From assembly GCA_918272565.1 (NCBI GenBank), contig CAKJYW010000006.1, positions 1 to 64,000 on the forward strand: a stretch of 64,000 nucleotides of DNA. Reading direction: 5' to 3'. A program made the translations under genes and the position numbers. Under the pieces are notes generated by a model. That model was not told the DNA's origin. It did no database searches and worked only from the letters and a program-made list of their open reading frames with translations. This DNA comes from Bacilli bacterium. GTDB taxonomy: Bacteria; Bacillota_I; Bacilli_A; ML615J-28; CAG-698. Below are positions 8,192-18,306 of this stretch, piece after piece. Each line of letters begins with the position of its first letter. Within the stretch, counting starts at the first letter, position 1.

Positions 8192-9051
8192 TTTTGGCCT
8201 CCTAAAGCTCTCTCTAATTCTAAATAAGCGTCATTAACATTATATTTATAGATATCTATATCTAGATTAAGCTTCTCTTTTATATCTTTTAGAATGCGAA
8301 TTGTAGATGGTAGGATTAAGCTATTATCACTTACTATCTTTTCGTTTCTAAATAGCTCATCTTTAGTACCATCAAAGCTGATATTACCATTATCTAGTAC
8401 TAAGACTCTTGTAGCTGCTTTAGCAACAACCTCCATGTCATGAGTAATAAAGATAATAGTCTTATTATCTACCTTATTAAGCTTTTCTAATAAATCAAGT
8501 AATTCCTTCTTTCCTTTAGGGTCTAGGCCAACTGTAGGCTCATCAAATATCAAAACATCAGGGCTACTTGCTAATATACCTGCTATTGCAACTCGCCTCA
8601 TTTGACCACCACTTAAAGAAAATGGACTCTCGTTAAATAATTCTTCACTTATTCCAACGCTTTGTAAAGCACGTTTTGCACGATTCTCTATATCATCTAG
8701 TCCATAGTTTTTAGGACCAAACATGACATCTTTTAAAACTGTTTCTTCAAATAACTGGTATTCAGGAAATTGGAATACTAGTCCGACTCTTTTTCTTATT
8801 TCTTTTAATTTGGTTTTCTTCTTACTAGAAATAATCTTATTAAAGACATTAACCTCTCCACTAGATGGAGTAAGTAATCCATTAAATAGTTGTACTAATG
8901 TCGATTTACCACTACCGGTATGACCGATTATAGTAATAAAATCGTTCTTTTCAGTATCAATCGTTAAATCGATATCTTTTAGTACATAAAGAGGTCCTGT
9001 CTTTCGACTCTTCTCATAAGCAAAACTTACTTTTGATAAGCTGATTGCCAT
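8188..9051 (-). CDS. ecfA2: ECF transporter ATPase EcfA2
   Basis: An ABC ATPase of 287 residues with Walker A GHTGSGKST near residue 43, signature LSGGQMRRVAIAG near 146 and Walker B VLIFDEPTVGLDP near 166. The C-terminal extension typical of EcfA2 is present. It pairs with EcfA1 and EcfT to power uptake of vitamins captured by S components. Its start lies 25 bases inside the end of ecfA1, indicating coupled translation. Confidence 0.9.
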   Translation of the reverse strand: MAISLSKVSFAYEKSRKTGPLYVLKDIDLTIDTEKNDFITIIGHTGSGKSTLVQLFNGLLTPSSGEVNVFNKIISSKKKTKLKEIRKRVGLVFQFPEYQLFEETVLKDVMFGPKNYGLDDIENRAKRALQSVGISEELFNESPFSLSGGQMRRVAIAGILASSPDVLIFDEPTVGLDPKGKKELLDLLEKLNKVDNKTIIFITHDMEVVAKAATRVLVLDNGNISFDGTKDELFRNEKIVSDNSLILPSTIRILKDIKEKLNLDIDIYKYNVNDAYLELERALGGQK

Positions 9052-9833
9052 AAGACTTTCTCTACCTCTTCTTTTCTATTTAAATTGTTTTTATTAACTA
9101 ACTCAATTAATTCCATTTGTTCTAATGGCTCTAAATTAGAATTAGTTAATATGTCTTTTTGCTTAATTGCATTATCTATTTTTTCATCTAATACTATTTC
9201 ACCATTTTTTAATACAATCATTCTATCACCCATTAGAGTTTCATCCAAATTATGAGTGATATATATAATTGTCTTTTCTTCTTTGAGTGATTTTATAGCA
9301 TTAGTTACTTCTTTTACACCCAGTGGATCTATCATTGATGTAGCTTCATCAAATATTAATATATCTGTTTCCATAGCTAGAACTGATGCAATAGCTACTC
9401 TTTGCTTTTGTCCACCACTTAAGTTCTCAGGGTTTTTGTCTAGAAATTCATCCATACCAACGATAGTAGCATATTTTTTAATTCTTTTCTCCATCTCGTC
9501 TACATCGATATTTCTATTTTCTAAACCAAAAGCAATATCATTTTTAACCGTTACTCCAACAAACTGATTATCAGGGTTTTGGAATACGATTCCTATCTTT
9601 TGACGTACTTCATCAATTGTATCATCACTTAACTTAATGCCATCAATTAAGATTTCTCCGTGCTTTGTTTGAAGGAGACCACATAAAAGTTTACCTAAAG
9701 TAGACTTTCCGCTTCCATTATGGCCAACAATCGAAACAAATTCGCCACGTTCTATTTTAAAAGATACATCTTTTAAGGCATATTTTTTCTTAGTGTATCT
9801 ATATGTTAAATTGTTAACTTCAATTATAGCCAT
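9027..9833 (-). CDS. ecfA1: ECF transporter ATPase EcfA1
   Basis: 268 residues; Walker A GHNGSGKST near residue 37, signature LSGGQKQRVAIA near 140, Walker B ILIFDEATSMIDP near 160. The EATSM variant of Walker B is characteristic of EcfA1 as opposed to the EPTVGL form of its partner. A GGAGAA site precedes the ATG. It lies 21 bases after the MacB/FtsX-like exporter, so that gene and the ECF module probably share a transcript. Confidence 0.9.
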   Translation of the reverse strand: MAIIEVNNLTYRYTKKKYALKDVSFKIERGEFVSIVGHNGSGKSTLGKLLCGLLQTKHGEILIDGIKLSDDTIDEVRQKIGIVFQNPDNQFVGVTVKNDIAFGLENRNIDVDEMEKRIKKYATIVGMDEFLDKNPENLSGGQKQRVAIASVLAMETDILIFDEATSMIDPLGVKEVTNAIKSLKEEKTIIYITHNLDETLMGDRMIVLKNGEIVLDEKIDNAIKQKDILTNSNLEPLEQMELIELVNKNNLNRKEEVEKVLWQSAYQK

Positions 9834-9854
9834 AACGTTCTCCTTTCTAAAAAT

Positions 9855-12176
9855 CTATTCGTTTGAACTCTTTAGAGCATCAATTGGTTTTTTTAGACTT
9901 GCTATGATTGTTGGGATAAGGGCACTAATAAGTGTTAAAACAATACTTCCCGCCACAATCACCACTGTCTGAGTAAGTGTAAAATTAACAATCCTAAATG
10001 ATTTTAGGTTTGTAGTCATTGAAGAATTCTCTTCAATTAACCTTTTTACTAAATTACTAATAGGGCTAGCAAATAGGTGTGCTAAGATTACTCCCAGTAT
10101 TCCACTACTAACACCAATCATCATCGCTTCGCTACTAAAGATAGAGAAGATATCAAACCTACTAGCTCCAATTGATCTTAAGATTCCTATCTCTTTAGTG
10201 CGTTCTAATACTGAAATATACGAAATAATACTAATTAAAATAGATGAAACAAGTAAACTAATTAGAGCAAAGATGATTAATACTTTAGTTAGAATCTTAA
10301 CAAAAGTTGAAAACTCTTCAGTAATACGCTTCATATAATCACTATATGTTATTCTAATATAACTATCAGGATTTACGTTTTTATAGTCATCGATATATTC
10401 TTCAATTACTAGCCTATCACTAAAATTCTCTGTATAGATATAAAACCTATTAACTTGTTTGACAATCCCCAAATCTTTTAATTGATATTCGTAGATATAT
10501 TCTTTTGATAATGTGTAATTCAAATTCTCTTCATCTTTGAATTCTTCGCCAGTAAAGACATTTTTACTTAAACCATATTCAAGTTGCTCTTTAACAATAT
10601 CGCTATTAAGGTTAGTTTCATATACATAATCAGTTAATGCGCTAGTATATAAAAAGCTTGATTGATAAATCTCAGATTTAGAATCTGGTTTAATACGCAT
10701 GATTCCTGATATTTTCAATGTGACTTTAGCATTCTCATATAGATCATCATAATAACTAGATCCATATTGATAATATCTATCCCCACTTTTAACATATGCT
10801 TCATCACTTGTAATTAGCTTAAACTCTTGACTTAATAACTCGCTAAATGTGTATGACTCTTTTTCAATATCCATTCCCATATAATATAAGATCTGCGCAT
10901 CGATACAGTTATATGAGTCAATCAATATCGCTACTTCATTATATTCAGAAGGGAAATGTCCATACAAGCAATCGTAATTATCGTTGATGATATCAAAATT
11001 ATCAGTCATTTCATAAAGATAGCTTGTGGAAACTTTTTTGTATGTATCATTATTCTTAGATAAGATATCAAGTTTAATTGTTCTATTGTAATTTACCCAT
11101 GAATAAAGTGACTTATCTAATTTATCAAAATAATCAAAGAAGTCTTCTTCAATAACATTTAAGTGTTCGTATAATGTATCACCCTTAACAATTGTTACGA
11201 CTTCATCACTTGGGAACTCTTTCTTATCATCATACACTGATACTTGAGGACTACTTTTAACTGATGAAGTGACAGTTATTGGATAATTACCTAATGCTAC
11301 TTTTTGAATATCACCAATGTAATTAGTAACACCGCTACTAACAGCCAATACCAAACTCACCCCAACAATCCCAATGCTACCTGCAAATATAGTTAGTATT
11401 GTTCTAGGCCATTTAAGAAGCAAATTCTTAAAGCTAACAAAGAGCGCTCCAAACAAAGACATCTTCTTATGCTTAGCTTTCTCTTCTTTTTCTTTTGTTA
11501 CAAATTCTTCATTGTTTTCATCACTAATAATAGTTCCATCTAATAATTTAATAATACGATTAGAATAGTTACGTGCAAATTCTTCATTATGAGTAACCAT
11601 AATAACTAAATGCTCTTTAGATATCTCTTTTAAGATATCAAGTATTTGGATAGATGTAGCACTATCTAAGCTACCAGTTGGTTCATCAGCTAGAATAATC
11701 TTTGGATTATTGACGATAGCACGAGCAATAGCCACCCTTTGGCGCTCTCCACCTGAAAGACGCTTAGGTAGATTATTCTTTAGTTTAAGTAGTCCAACTT
11801 TATCAAGTGCTTCATTAACTTTTTTGATTCTTTCTTTTTTACTTATCCCCGTTAATGTTAAGCTTAATTCAACATTTTTAAAAATTGATAAATGACCAAT
11901 TAAATTAAAATCTTGGAACACAAAACCGACATTTTCGTTTCGATAATGATCCCAATCTTTCTCTTTATAGGTAGATGTAGATATATTATCAATTAATAAA
12001 TCACCACTACTTGCTCTATCTAAGCCACCGATGATATTAAGAAGCGTTGTTTTACCACACCCAGATGGACCTAAGATAGAAGTAAAACCTAAATCACCAA
12101 ATTTAAGGTTGATTCCCTTTAGCACTTCTAAGTTATTAAGTTTATAAGTTTTTCTTAAATCTTTTAACTCAACCAT
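9855..12176 (-). CDS. MacB/FtsX-type ABC transporter, fused ATPase and permease
   Basis: 773 residues from ATG 12176. The N-terminal 220 residues are a LolD/MacB-class ATPase (GPSGCGKTT, LSGGERQRVAIARA, DEPTGSLD). One hydrophobic segment near residue 265 is followed by a large extracytoplasmic domain and, from about 640, three membrane helices of the FtsX domain (ERTKEIGILRSIGAS). Such proteins act in peptide or lipoprotein handling or antimicrobial resistance; the substrate is unknown. The frame is open to a TTG at 12209, but that would start inside the -10 region, so the ATG is preferred. It sits between rplQ and ecfA1, where many Bacilli have nothing. Confidence 0.82.
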   Translation of the reverse strand: MVELKDLRKTYKLNNLEVLKGINLKFGDLGFTSILGPSGCGKTTLLNIIGGLDRASSGDLLIDNISTSTYKEKDWDHYRNENVGFVFQDFNLIGHLSIFKNVELSLTLTGISKKERIKKVNEALDKVGLLKLKNNLPKRLSGGERQRVAIARAIVNNPKIILADEPTGSLDSATSIQILDILKEISKEHLVIMVTHNEEFARNYSNRIIKLLDGTIISDENNEEFVTKEKEEKAKHKKMSLFGALFVSFKNLLLKWPRTILTIFAGSIGIVGVSLVLAVSSGVTNYIGDIQKVALGNYPITVTSSVKSSPQVSVYDDKKEFPSDEVVTIVKGDTLYEHLNVIEEDFFDYFDKLDKSLYSWVNYNRTIKLDILSKNNDTYKKVSTSYLYEMTDNFDIINDNYDCLYGHFPSEYNEVAILIDSYNCIDAQILYYMGMDIEKESYTFSELLSQEFKLITSDEAYVKSGDRYYQYGSSYYDDLYENAKVTLKISGIMRIKPDSKSEIYQSSFLYTSALTDYVYETNLNSDIVKEQLEYGLSKNVFTGEEFKDEENLNYTLSKEYIYEYQLKDLGIVKQVNRFYIYTENFSDRLVIEEYIDDYKNVNPDSYIRITYSDYMKRITEEFSTFVKILTKVLIIFALISLLVSSILISIISYISVLERTKEIGILRSIGASRFDIFSIFSSEAMMIGVSSGILGVILAHLFASPISNLVKRLIEENSSMTTNLKSFRIVNFTLTQTVVIVAGSIVLTLISALIPTIIASLKKPIDALKSSNE

Positions 12177-12217
12177 AGTCTTAACCAAATCGATAATTAC
12201 TTTTACCAATTGTTATT

Positions 12218-12246
12218 ATTATACTACAAATACGCCTAAAAATAAA
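12218..12246 (-). promoter_or_regulatory. Promoter for the exporter-ecf operon
   Basis: TATAAT on the minus strand (12223-12218), with a weak TTTATT -35 at 17-base spacing. It lies between the ribosomal-cluster terminator and the exporter start, and supports the ATG at 12176 over the TTG at 12209. Confidence 0.45.
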
Positions 12247-12276
12247 ATAAAAAGAGTGGTTCATATTCCCCACTCT
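12240..12276 (-). terminator. Terminator of the ribosomal-protein cluster
   Basis: On the minus strand AGAGTGG (12276-12270) pairs with CCACTCT (12259-12253) around a 10-base loop, followed by a T-rich tract. It closes the cluster just after rplQ. Confidence 0.85.
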
Positions 12277-12286
12277 CTAATTCCTA

Positions 12287-12652
12287 TTATTCAACAAATT
12301 CAATGATGGCCATTTCAGCAGAATCACCTAATCTGTAACCAGTCTTTAATACTCTAGTATATCCACCATTTCTTTCTTGAAACTTAGGAGCGATTTCGCT
12401 AAATAATTTTTGAATTGCGTATTGATTTTCATCAGCCATTTCAAAACGAACAAGTTGAGCAGCTTGACGACGTGAAGCAAGAGTATTCTTCTTACCTAAT
12501 GTTACCATCTTGTCAGCTAGTCTTTGTAATTCTTTAGCTCTATGATAAGTTGTCTCAATACGTTCATTGATAATAAGGTCAGTAATTAAATCTCTCATCA
12601 TTGCTTTTCTTTGACTAGAGCTACGACCTAATTTACGATAACCTAATGACAT
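12287..12652 (-). CDS. rplQ: 50S ribosomal protein L17
   Basis: 121 residues, with the family start [18 protein letters not shown] and ending [15 protein letters not shown]. It is the short bacterial form, without the C-terminal extension of proteobacterial L17. It is the last gene of the ribosomal cluster, 17 bases after rpoA and just before the cluster terminator. Confidence 0.97.
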   Translation of the reverse strand: MSLGYRKLGRSSSQRKAMMRDLITDLIINERIETTYHRAKELQRLADKMVTLGKKNTLASRRQAAQLVRFEMADENQYAIQKLFSEIAPKFQERNGGYTRVLKTGYRLGDSAEMAIIEFVE

Positions 12653-12669
12653 CTTCTTGGTCCTCCTGT

Positions 12670-13728
12670 TTAAATTTCATCAGATGAATCAAATTCTTCT
12701 TCATCTATTTCTTCTTCATTTTCTTCACTGTAATCATATGAATGACGTAAATCTAAACCTAATTCATGAAGTTTCATTTCAACTTCCTTCAAAGACTTTC
12801 TACCAAGATTACGAACTCTCATCATTTCTTCTTGAGTCATCTTTGTTAAGTCACCGATTGTTTCAATACCGTGACGTTTCAAGCAGTTATAAGAACGAAC
12901 TGATAAGTCTAATTGTTCAATCTTTTCTTCAAGCTTCTTATTAGGAGCTTTTTCTTCACGTTCATACATATAATTTTCTTGAACAACAAATTCATTTAAC
13001 TTAGCCACAACACTGAAGTGTTCAACTAAGAATTTACTTGCAAGTGAAATTGCATCTTTAGGTTTAATTGAATCGTTTGTCCAAACTTCTAATGTCAATT
13101 GATCAAAATCAACATTTTCATCCACCCTAGTTTTTTCGACATCATATCGAACTTTTGTAACTGGAGTATAAATTGCATCGATTGGGATACGTGTAACAAT
13201 ATGATTATTGTTACTATCTTTACAGAAAATCTTATTTTCGTCGGCGCTTACATAGCCAATACCGCGTCTAGCATAGAACATTGCTTTGAACTTTCCACCT
13301 TTTTCAAGTGTACAAATAACTTGATCAGGATTTACAATTTCAAGTTCTGATGAATGTTCTAACATACCAGCTGTAATAACACCAGGTCCTTCAGCTATGA
13401 TTGATAATTGATATAAATCTTGTGAAGTTTTTGGCATTGGTTTGAATAGTGTAGCTTCATCAACTTTTAAGATAATGCTTTTAAGATTTAGAATGATTTC
13501 AGTAACATCTTCTAAAACACCTTCTAAAGCCATAAATTCATGAGCAACACCCTCAATTTCCATTGCAACTAGAGCAACACCTGGCATACTTGACAATAGC
13601 ACGCGTCGAAGTGCATTTCCTAAAGTAATACCATAGCCTCTTTCAAGCGGAGTAATAACATACTTTCCGTATTTGTCACTCTCTTCAACAGGATTAGTTT
13701 GAGGTCTAATAAATTCGAATTTTCTCAT
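12670..13728 (-). CDS. rpoA: RNA polymerase alpha subunit
   Basis: 352 residues. The N-terminal assembly domain (about 1-230) has [20 protein letters not shown]; the C-terminal DNA-contact domain (about 255-320) has [16 protein letters not shown] and [17 protein letters not shown]. It is longer than the usual 314 residues because of an added acidic C-terminal tail after LRHSYDY, rich in Glu and Asp. Function of the tail is not evident. A 58-base gap separates it from rpsK. Confidence 0.97.
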   Translation of the reverse strand: MRKFEFIRPQTNPVEESDKYGKYVITPLERGYGITLGNALRRVLLSSMPGVALVAMEIEGVAHEFMALEGVLEDVTEIILNLKSIILKVDEATLFKPMPKTSQDLYQLSIIAEGPGVITAGMLEHSSELEIVNPDQVICTLEKGGKFKAMFYARRGIGYVSADENKIFCKDSNNNHIVTRIPIDAIYTPVTKVRYDVEKTRVDENVDFDQLTLEVWTNDSIKPKDAISLASKFLVEHFSVVAKLNEFVVQENYMYEREEKAPNKKLEEKIEQLDLSVRSYNCLKRHGIETIGDLTKMTQEEMMRVRNLGRKSLKEVEMKLHELGLDLRHSYDYSEENEEEIDEEEFDSSDEI

Positions 13729-13786
13729 TCGTTTCCTCCTATAGATTTTTTGTGTAATTGTTTATTAGAATCTTTAATAATACGTT

Positions 13787-14170
13787 TTATCCTCTAGGTT
13801 TCTTAGGTGGACGGCATCCGTTATGAGGAACAGGAGTTACATCAGTGATTGATGTAATTTCAAGTCCAGCAACTTGTAATGAACGAATTGCAGCTTCTCT
13901 ACCAGGACCAGGTCCTTTAACAGAAACTTCAACTTTAATCATACCACTGTCAAGAGCTGCTTTAGCGCAAGCTTCACTAGCTTGAGATGCAGCAAATGGA
14001 GTAGATTTCTTACTTCCTTTGAATCCTAATGCACCAGCACTGCTCCATGCAATTGCATTTCCTTCAGTGTCAGTGATAGTTACGATAGTGTTATTAAAAG
14101 TAGAATGAATGTGTGCAACACCATTCGGAATATTTTTTCTGACTTTACGTTTACGAATTTTACGTGCCAT
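13787..14170 (-). CDS. rpsK: 30S ribosomal protein S11
   Basis: 127 residues with the conserved [28 protein letters not shown] and [10 protein letters not shown] segments that form part of the platform near the mRNA exit. I start it at ATG 14170, with a GGGAGGGTG site upstream. An in-frame GTG three codons earlier lies within that ribosome binding site and is unlikely to be used. Confidence 0.96.
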   Translation of the reverse strand: MARKIRKRKVRKNIPNGVAHIHSTFNNTIVTITDTEGNAIAWSSAGALGFKGSKKSTPFAASQASEACAKAALDSGMIKVEVSVKGPGPGREAAIRSLQVAGLEITSITDVTPVPHNGCRPPKKPRG

Positions 14171-14188
14171 TTTATTCACCCTCCCTTA

Positions 14189-14554
14189 TTATTTCTTCTT
14201 GTTAGCTACAGTCTTAGCTTTACCCTTACGAGTACGAGCATTACATCTAGTATTTTGTCCTCTTACAGGAAGTCCCTTACGATGACGAATACCTCTATAG
14301 CATCCTATTTCCATTAATCTTTTTATGTTCATAGCAACTTCACGACGTAAATCACCTTCAACTTGGTATCCAGCAACTTCACGACGTATAGCAGCAAGTT
14401 CTTCTTCAGTTAAATCTTTAACTCTTTTTTGTTCATCAACACCTGCTTTAGCGCAGATTTCTTTTGCAGTTGGTCTTCCAATACCGTAAATATAAGTTAG
14501 TGAAATAACAACAACCTTATCACGAGGAATATCAACACCACTAATACGTGCCAT
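14189..14554 (-). CDS. rpsM: 30S ribosomal protein S13
   Basis: 121 residues; the start [13 protein letters not shown], the [13 protein letters not shown] motif and the C-terminal [13 protein letters not shown] segment that contacts P-site tRNA are all present. It lies between rpmJ and rpsK with 18-19 base gaps. Confidence 0.97.
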   Translation of the reverse strand: MARISGVDIPRDKVVVISLTYIYGIGRPTAKEICAKAGVDEQKRVKDLTEEELAAIRREVAGYQVEGDLRREVAMNIKRLMEIGCYRGIRHRKGLPVRGQNTRCNARTRKGKAKTVANKKK

Positions 14555-14573
14555 TATCTATGTACCTCCATTA

Positions 14574-14687
14574 TTATCCTTGTCTTTGTTTGTGTTTTGG
14601 ATTACTACAAATAACCATAACTTTTCCGTTACGTTTAATAACTTTACATTGGTCACACATTGGTTTTACTGATGGTCTAACCTTCAT
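14574..14687 (-). CDS. rpmJ: 50S ribosomal protein L36
   Basis: 37 residues read directly from the minus strand, starting [16 protein letters not shown] and ending HKQRQG. Zinc ligands Cys11, Cys14, Cys27 and His32 are all present, so this is the zinc-binding C+ form. It sits between infA and rpsM as in most Gram-positives. Confidence 0.96.
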   Translation of the reverse strand: MKVRPSVKPMCDQCKVIKRNGKVMVICSNPKHKQRQG

Positions 14688-14735
14688 TTATTTAATCCTC
14701 CTTATTGTGTGAATATTTTTTTAAATTTTTATTAA

Positions 14736-14954
14736 TTACTTATGACGATAAGTAATACGTCCACGTGTTAAATCATATGGTGATAGTTCTACAGTTACTT
14801 TATCACCTGGTAAAATGTATATGAAATTCATACGGATTTTACCAGAAACGTGGGCAGTGATTTGATGCCCATTATCAAGTGTTACTTTAAACATTGAATT
14901 AGGTAAGGCCTCTGTAACTGTTCCCTTTAATTCTATGACATCACTTTTTGACAT
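14736..14954 (-). CDS. infA: Translation initiation factor IF-1
   Basis: 72 residues, an OB-fold beginning [20 protein letters not shown] and containing [17 protein letters not shown]. The ATG at 14954 is chosen: GAAGGAG precedes it and gives the standard length, while an in-frame TTG five codons upstream is part of that site. The first 14 bases overlap the end of map, so the two are coupled. Confidence 0.96.
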   Translation of the reverse strand: MSKSDVIELKGTVTEALPNSMFKVTLDNGHQITAHVSGKIRMNFIYILPGDKVTVELSPYDLTRGRITYRHK

Positions 14955-15711
14955 TTTCGTCTCCTTCAATCGTTAATATCTTATATCCATCATCTGTAAT
15001 GACAATGCTATGTTCGAAATGTGCACTATCACTTTTATCAGCTGTAACTGTTGTCCAGCCATCAGCCATAATTCTAACTCCACTTTTACCAATGTTAACC
15101 ATTGGTTCAATAGCAAGTGTCATCCCTTTTCTTAACACTGGTCCATGACCAGCTGCTCCGTAATTTGGAACCATTGGATCTTCGTGCAATTTTCTTCCAA
15201 CCCCATGTCCTGTAAAGTCTTTAACAACGCTACAGTTATGAGCTAAAACATATTCTTCAATTGCATGAGAGATATCTGATAAACGGTTTCCTGGCTTAGC
15301 GTAAGATAGTCCAGTAAATAGAGCTTCTTTAGTAATCCTCATAAGCTCTAATCTTTTTGGACTAACTTCACCAACACCATGAGTCATGGCACTATCTCCA
15401 TGGTAGCCTTTATAACAAGCACCAATATCGATAGAGATAATATCACCATTCTTAAGAATTATTTTTTTACTTGGAATCCCATGAATAACAACATTGTTAA
15501 TAGAAGCACAAATTGAAGCAGGGTAACCTTCATAATTTTTAAATGATGGAGTTGCGCCTTCCCCAACTATTACTTCTTCAGCAATCTTATCTAGTTCATA
15601 AGTAGAAATTCCAGGTCTAATTGCTTCCCTAACTTTTCTATGAGCTAAAGCCACAATTCTACCAGCTTCTTCCATTAAAGCAATTTCACGATCACTTTTA
15701 ATTGAAATCAT
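14941..15711 (-). CDS. map: Methionine aminopeptidase, type I
   Basis: 256 residues; removes the initiator methionine from nascent proteins. Metal ligands are visible in order: Asp of [10 protein letters not shown], Asp of GYHGDSAMT, His of [12 protein letters not shown], Glu of [10 protein letters not shown] and Glu of HFEHSIVIT. It begins immediately after adk with no intergenic base, has a TGA stop, and overlaps infA by 14 bases. The secY-adk-map-infA order is standard. Confidence 0.96.
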   Translation of the reverse strand: MISIKSDREIALMEEAGRIVALAHRKVREAIRPGISTYELDKIAEEVIVGEGATPSFKNYEGYPASICASINNVVIHGIPSKKIILKNGDIISIDIGACYKGYHGDSAMTHGVGEVSPKRLELMRITKEALFTGLSYAKPGNRLSDISHAIEEYVLAHNCSVVKDFTGHGVGRKLHEDPMVPNYGAAGHGPVLRKGMTLAIEPMVNIGKSGVRIMADGWTTVTADKSDSAHFEHSIVITDDGYKILTIEGDENVKK

Positions 15712-16359
15712 TTATTTCCTCCAAGTCTTTTTAATATCATTGAACACATCATCGATATCTTGCATTCCATCGACGTTAACTACTAAACCTTTTTTAGAAT
15801 AATATTTTAATAAAGGAGCAGTTTGTTCATGATATACATCCAACCTACTTTTAACAACTTCCTCGTTGTCATCAGCACGTTGAATAAGTCTACTTCCACA
15901 TTTATCGCAGATACCATCTTTTAATGGTTTCTTTGTTTCAATGTGATAAGCTTCGTTGCAATTAGGACAAGTTCTTCTACCAACAATCCTATCGATTAGA
16001 ATCTTGTCATCAGTTTCAATATTGATAACACTCTTTAACTCGATTTTCTCTTCTTTTAACAACTTATCAAGGGCTTTAGCTTGATTCAAATTACGAGGAA
16101 AGCCATCAAGGATAAATCCATTCTTGCAATCATCGTTTTGAATACGCTCTTTAACTAGATAAACTGTAATCTCATCAGGAGCTAAATTGCCTTTATCAAT
16201 ATATTTTTTAGCTTCTAGGCCAACAGGTGTTCTGCTAGAGATTGCCTCTCTAAACATATCACCTGTTGAAATATGAGCTATTTTGTAATTATTTTTTATA
16301 AGTGAGGCCTGAGTGCCTTTACCAGCACCAGGTGCTCCCATAATCAAATAACAATTCAT
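15712..16359 (-). CDS. adk: Adenylate kinase
   Basis: 215 residues; interconverts AMP, ADP and ATP. The P-loop GAPGAGKGTQ is at residues 8-17, with DGFPRN near 84. The LID domain is the zinc-binding long form, with CPNCNEAYH and CDKCGS near residues 130-155, as in many Gram-positive enzymes. It lies 11 bases after secY. Confidence 0.97.
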   Translation of the reverse strand: MNCYLIMGAPGAGKGTQASLIKNNYKIAHISTGDMFREAISSRTPVGLEAKKYIDKGNLAPDEITVYLVKERIQNDDCKNGFILDGFPRNLNQAKALDKLLKEEKIELKSVINIETDDKILIDRIVGRRTCPNCNEAYHIETKKPLKDGICDKCGSRLIQRADDNEEVVKSRLDVYHEQTAPLLKYYSKKGLVVNVDGMQDIDDVFNDIKKTWRK

Positions 16360-16370
16360 TTAAATACCTT

Positions 16371-17663
16371 CTATTCAATAAATCCACGATATTGTTTTTC
16401 TTGGCTTTGAGTCTTAATTTGTTGAGCTGTTTCAATAGCAACACCAACAACGATAATTAAGCTTGTTCCACCAACTTGAACAGATGAAGGTAGGTTAAAT
16501 ATCTTAGTAATAATGATAGGTAGAATTGCAATTATAACTAAGTATGTTGCACCTAACATTGTAATCTTGAATAATACTCTTGAAATGTATGCGGCTGTTT
16601 CTTCACCAGGTCTAATACCAGGAACGTAAGCATTTTGCTTTTGTAAGTTCTCGGCCATTTGTTCTGGATTCATTTGTAAGAATGAATAGAAGAATGAGAA
16701 TAAAACAATCAAAATAACATATAATGCAAAACCGATTGGTTTTGATGTTGAGAATATAGCAGTTAAAATAGTCTTAGCAGTACCAGCATTTAAGAAGTTT
16801 GCAACTGTTAGAGGCAAACTCATTAATGTTGATGCAAAGATTACTGGAATAACTGATGCTGAATTCAACTTGATTGGAATATTCGAATCGTTCTTTCCTC
16901 TGAAAGCAGCGGCTGCTGGACGATTTGCATATTGAATAGGAATTCTTCTTTCTGCTCTTTCCATAAATACTACAGCAACGATGATAGCGATCATTAATAA
17001 TACTACACCGAAGAAAATGAAGATGTTACCAATCTTTTCTCCACCAGAGATAATGTAAGTTTGAATTAAATCATTGAACATATCTGGGAAGCTTGAGATG
17101 ATACCAGCAACGATAATCATTGATGTACCATTACCAACACCGTACATTGTGATCTTTTCAGCAAGCCACATTACGAATGCTGTACCAGCTGTTAATACTA
17201 ATGCTAAATAAACATAGATCATTGCATTTACTGGTGTAGGTGTTCCTACAACAAAGAATGCATCATAATAAGAAACTGAGATACCAACAACTAGTGTCAA
17301 TGCTTGTACAAAAGCAAGACCTAAAGCGATATACTTAGTCAAATTATTAAGCTTTTCTTTACCAGTTGCTCCTTCATCTGCCCACTCTTTTAGTGTTGGA
17401 ACGATGTCCATTTGTAAAAGTTGAACAACGATTGAAGAAGTGATGTATGGACTAACACCTAGTGCTACAATTGAGAAGTTTGATAGAGCTCCTCCACTGA
17501 ATACATCTAGGAATCCAAACATTGATTCGCCTGAACCGAATAATTGTTTTACAGCATCTAAACTAACAAATGGAATTTGAATGAAGTATCCTAAACGGAA
17601 TACAAATAAGAATAATGCAGTGAATAATAAGCTAATCCAAATTTTCTTATTTTTGATTGCCAT
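16371..17663 (-). CDS. secY: Protein translocase subunit SecY
   Basis: 430 residues with about ten membrane helices, forming the SecYEG channel. Recognisable are the plug/TM2 region GGALSNFSIVALGVSPYITS, the long cytoplasmic loop with RRIPIQYANR, and GIRPGEETAAYI near residue 350. Its start overlaps the rplO stop by one base (TAATG). Confidence 0.97.
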   Translation of the reverse strand: MAIKNKKIWISLLFTALFLFVFRLGYFIQIPFVSLDAVKQLFGSGESMFGFLDVFSGGALSNFSIVALGVSPYITSSIVVQLLQMDIVPTLKEWADEGATGKEKLNNLTKYIALGLAFVQALTLVVGISVSYYDAFFVVGTPTPVNAMIYVYLALVLTAGTAFVMWLAEKITMYGVGNGTSMIIVAGIISSFPDMFNDLIQTYIISGGEKIGNIFIFFGVVLLMIAIIVAVVFMERAERRIPIQYANRPAAAAFRGKNDSNIPIKLNSASVIPVIFASTLMSLPLTVANFLNAGTAKTILTAIFSTSKPIGFALYVILIVLFSFFYSFLQMNPEQMAENLQKQNAYVPGIRPGEETAAYISRVLFKITMLGATYLVIIAILPIIITKIFNLPSSVQVGGTSLIIVVGVAIETAQQIKTQSQEKQYRGFIE

Positions 17664-18103
17664 TATAACACCTCTATTTTTCCACCAGCGTCTTCAATTC
17701 CTTTTTGTGCTGATTTAGAAAATTTATGTGCACATACAGTTAGATTCTTTTCTAACTTTCCATTTCCTAAAACTTTAATCTTTAAACTACCTTTGTTTAC
17801 TAAACCGGCTTTTTCTAATTTTTCAGGTGTAACTTTTGTTCCATCTTCAAATGCATTAAGTGCTTCAATATTAATGATTTCATATTCTTTACGATTCATG
17901 TTAGTGAATCCACGTTTAGGAATACGTTTGAATAAAGGAGTTTGTCCACCTTCGAATGCAGGGCGAACACCGCCACCGCTACGTGAGTTTTGACCGTTAC
18001 TACCACGACCACTAGTTTTACCTAAGCCGCTACCAGTACCACGACCAACACGTTTTCTACTGTGTCTAGCACCATCAACTGGTGATAATTCATGTAACTT
18101 CAT
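17663..18103 (-). CDS. rplO: 50S ribosomal protein L15
   Basis: 146 residues; the start [20 protein letters not shown], the glycine-rich basic stretch [15 protein letters not shown] and the [17 protein letters not shown] motif are diagnostic. It ends one base into secY. Confidence 0.97.
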   Translation of the reverse strand: MKLHELSPVDGARHSRKRVGRGTGSGLGKTSGRGSNGQNSRSGGGVRPAFEGGQTPLFKRIPKRGFTNMNRKEYEIINIEALNAFEDGTKVTPEKLEKAGLVNKGSLKIKVLGNGKLEKNLTVCAHKFSKSAQKGIEDAGGKIEVL

Positions 18104-18117
18104 GCTTATACCTCCTA

Positions 18118-18300
18118 TTAATCTTGAAGAACTTCGACTAAATGAGCAACAGTTGCAACCATTCCGCGAACTTGTTCATTGTCGGCTTTTTCAACAACTT
18201 GATTAATCTTAGTTAAACCTAGAGCTTTTAAAGTTTTAACTTGATTAGGCTTACGTCCGTAAGCACTCTTAACTAACTTAATACGAATTACTTTTTCCAT
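18118..18300 (-). CDS. rpmD: 50S ribosomal protein L30
   Basis: 60 residues, with the conserved [12 protein letters not shown] and [14 protein letters not shown] segments. It lies 6 bases after rpsE and 14 before rplO. Confidence 0.95.
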   Translation of the reverse strand: MEKVIRIKLVKSAYGRKPNQVKTLKALGLTKINQVVEKADNEQVRGMVATVAHLVEVLQD

Positions 18301-18306
18301 AGTTTA

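Noticed and set aside
9256-9567. 103-codon plus-strand frame inside ecfA1
   Set aside because: Antisense shadow of a well-conserved ATPase; no ribosome binding site or family similarity. The same applies to many other opposite-strand frames across the ribosomal cluster and hydrogenase genes.
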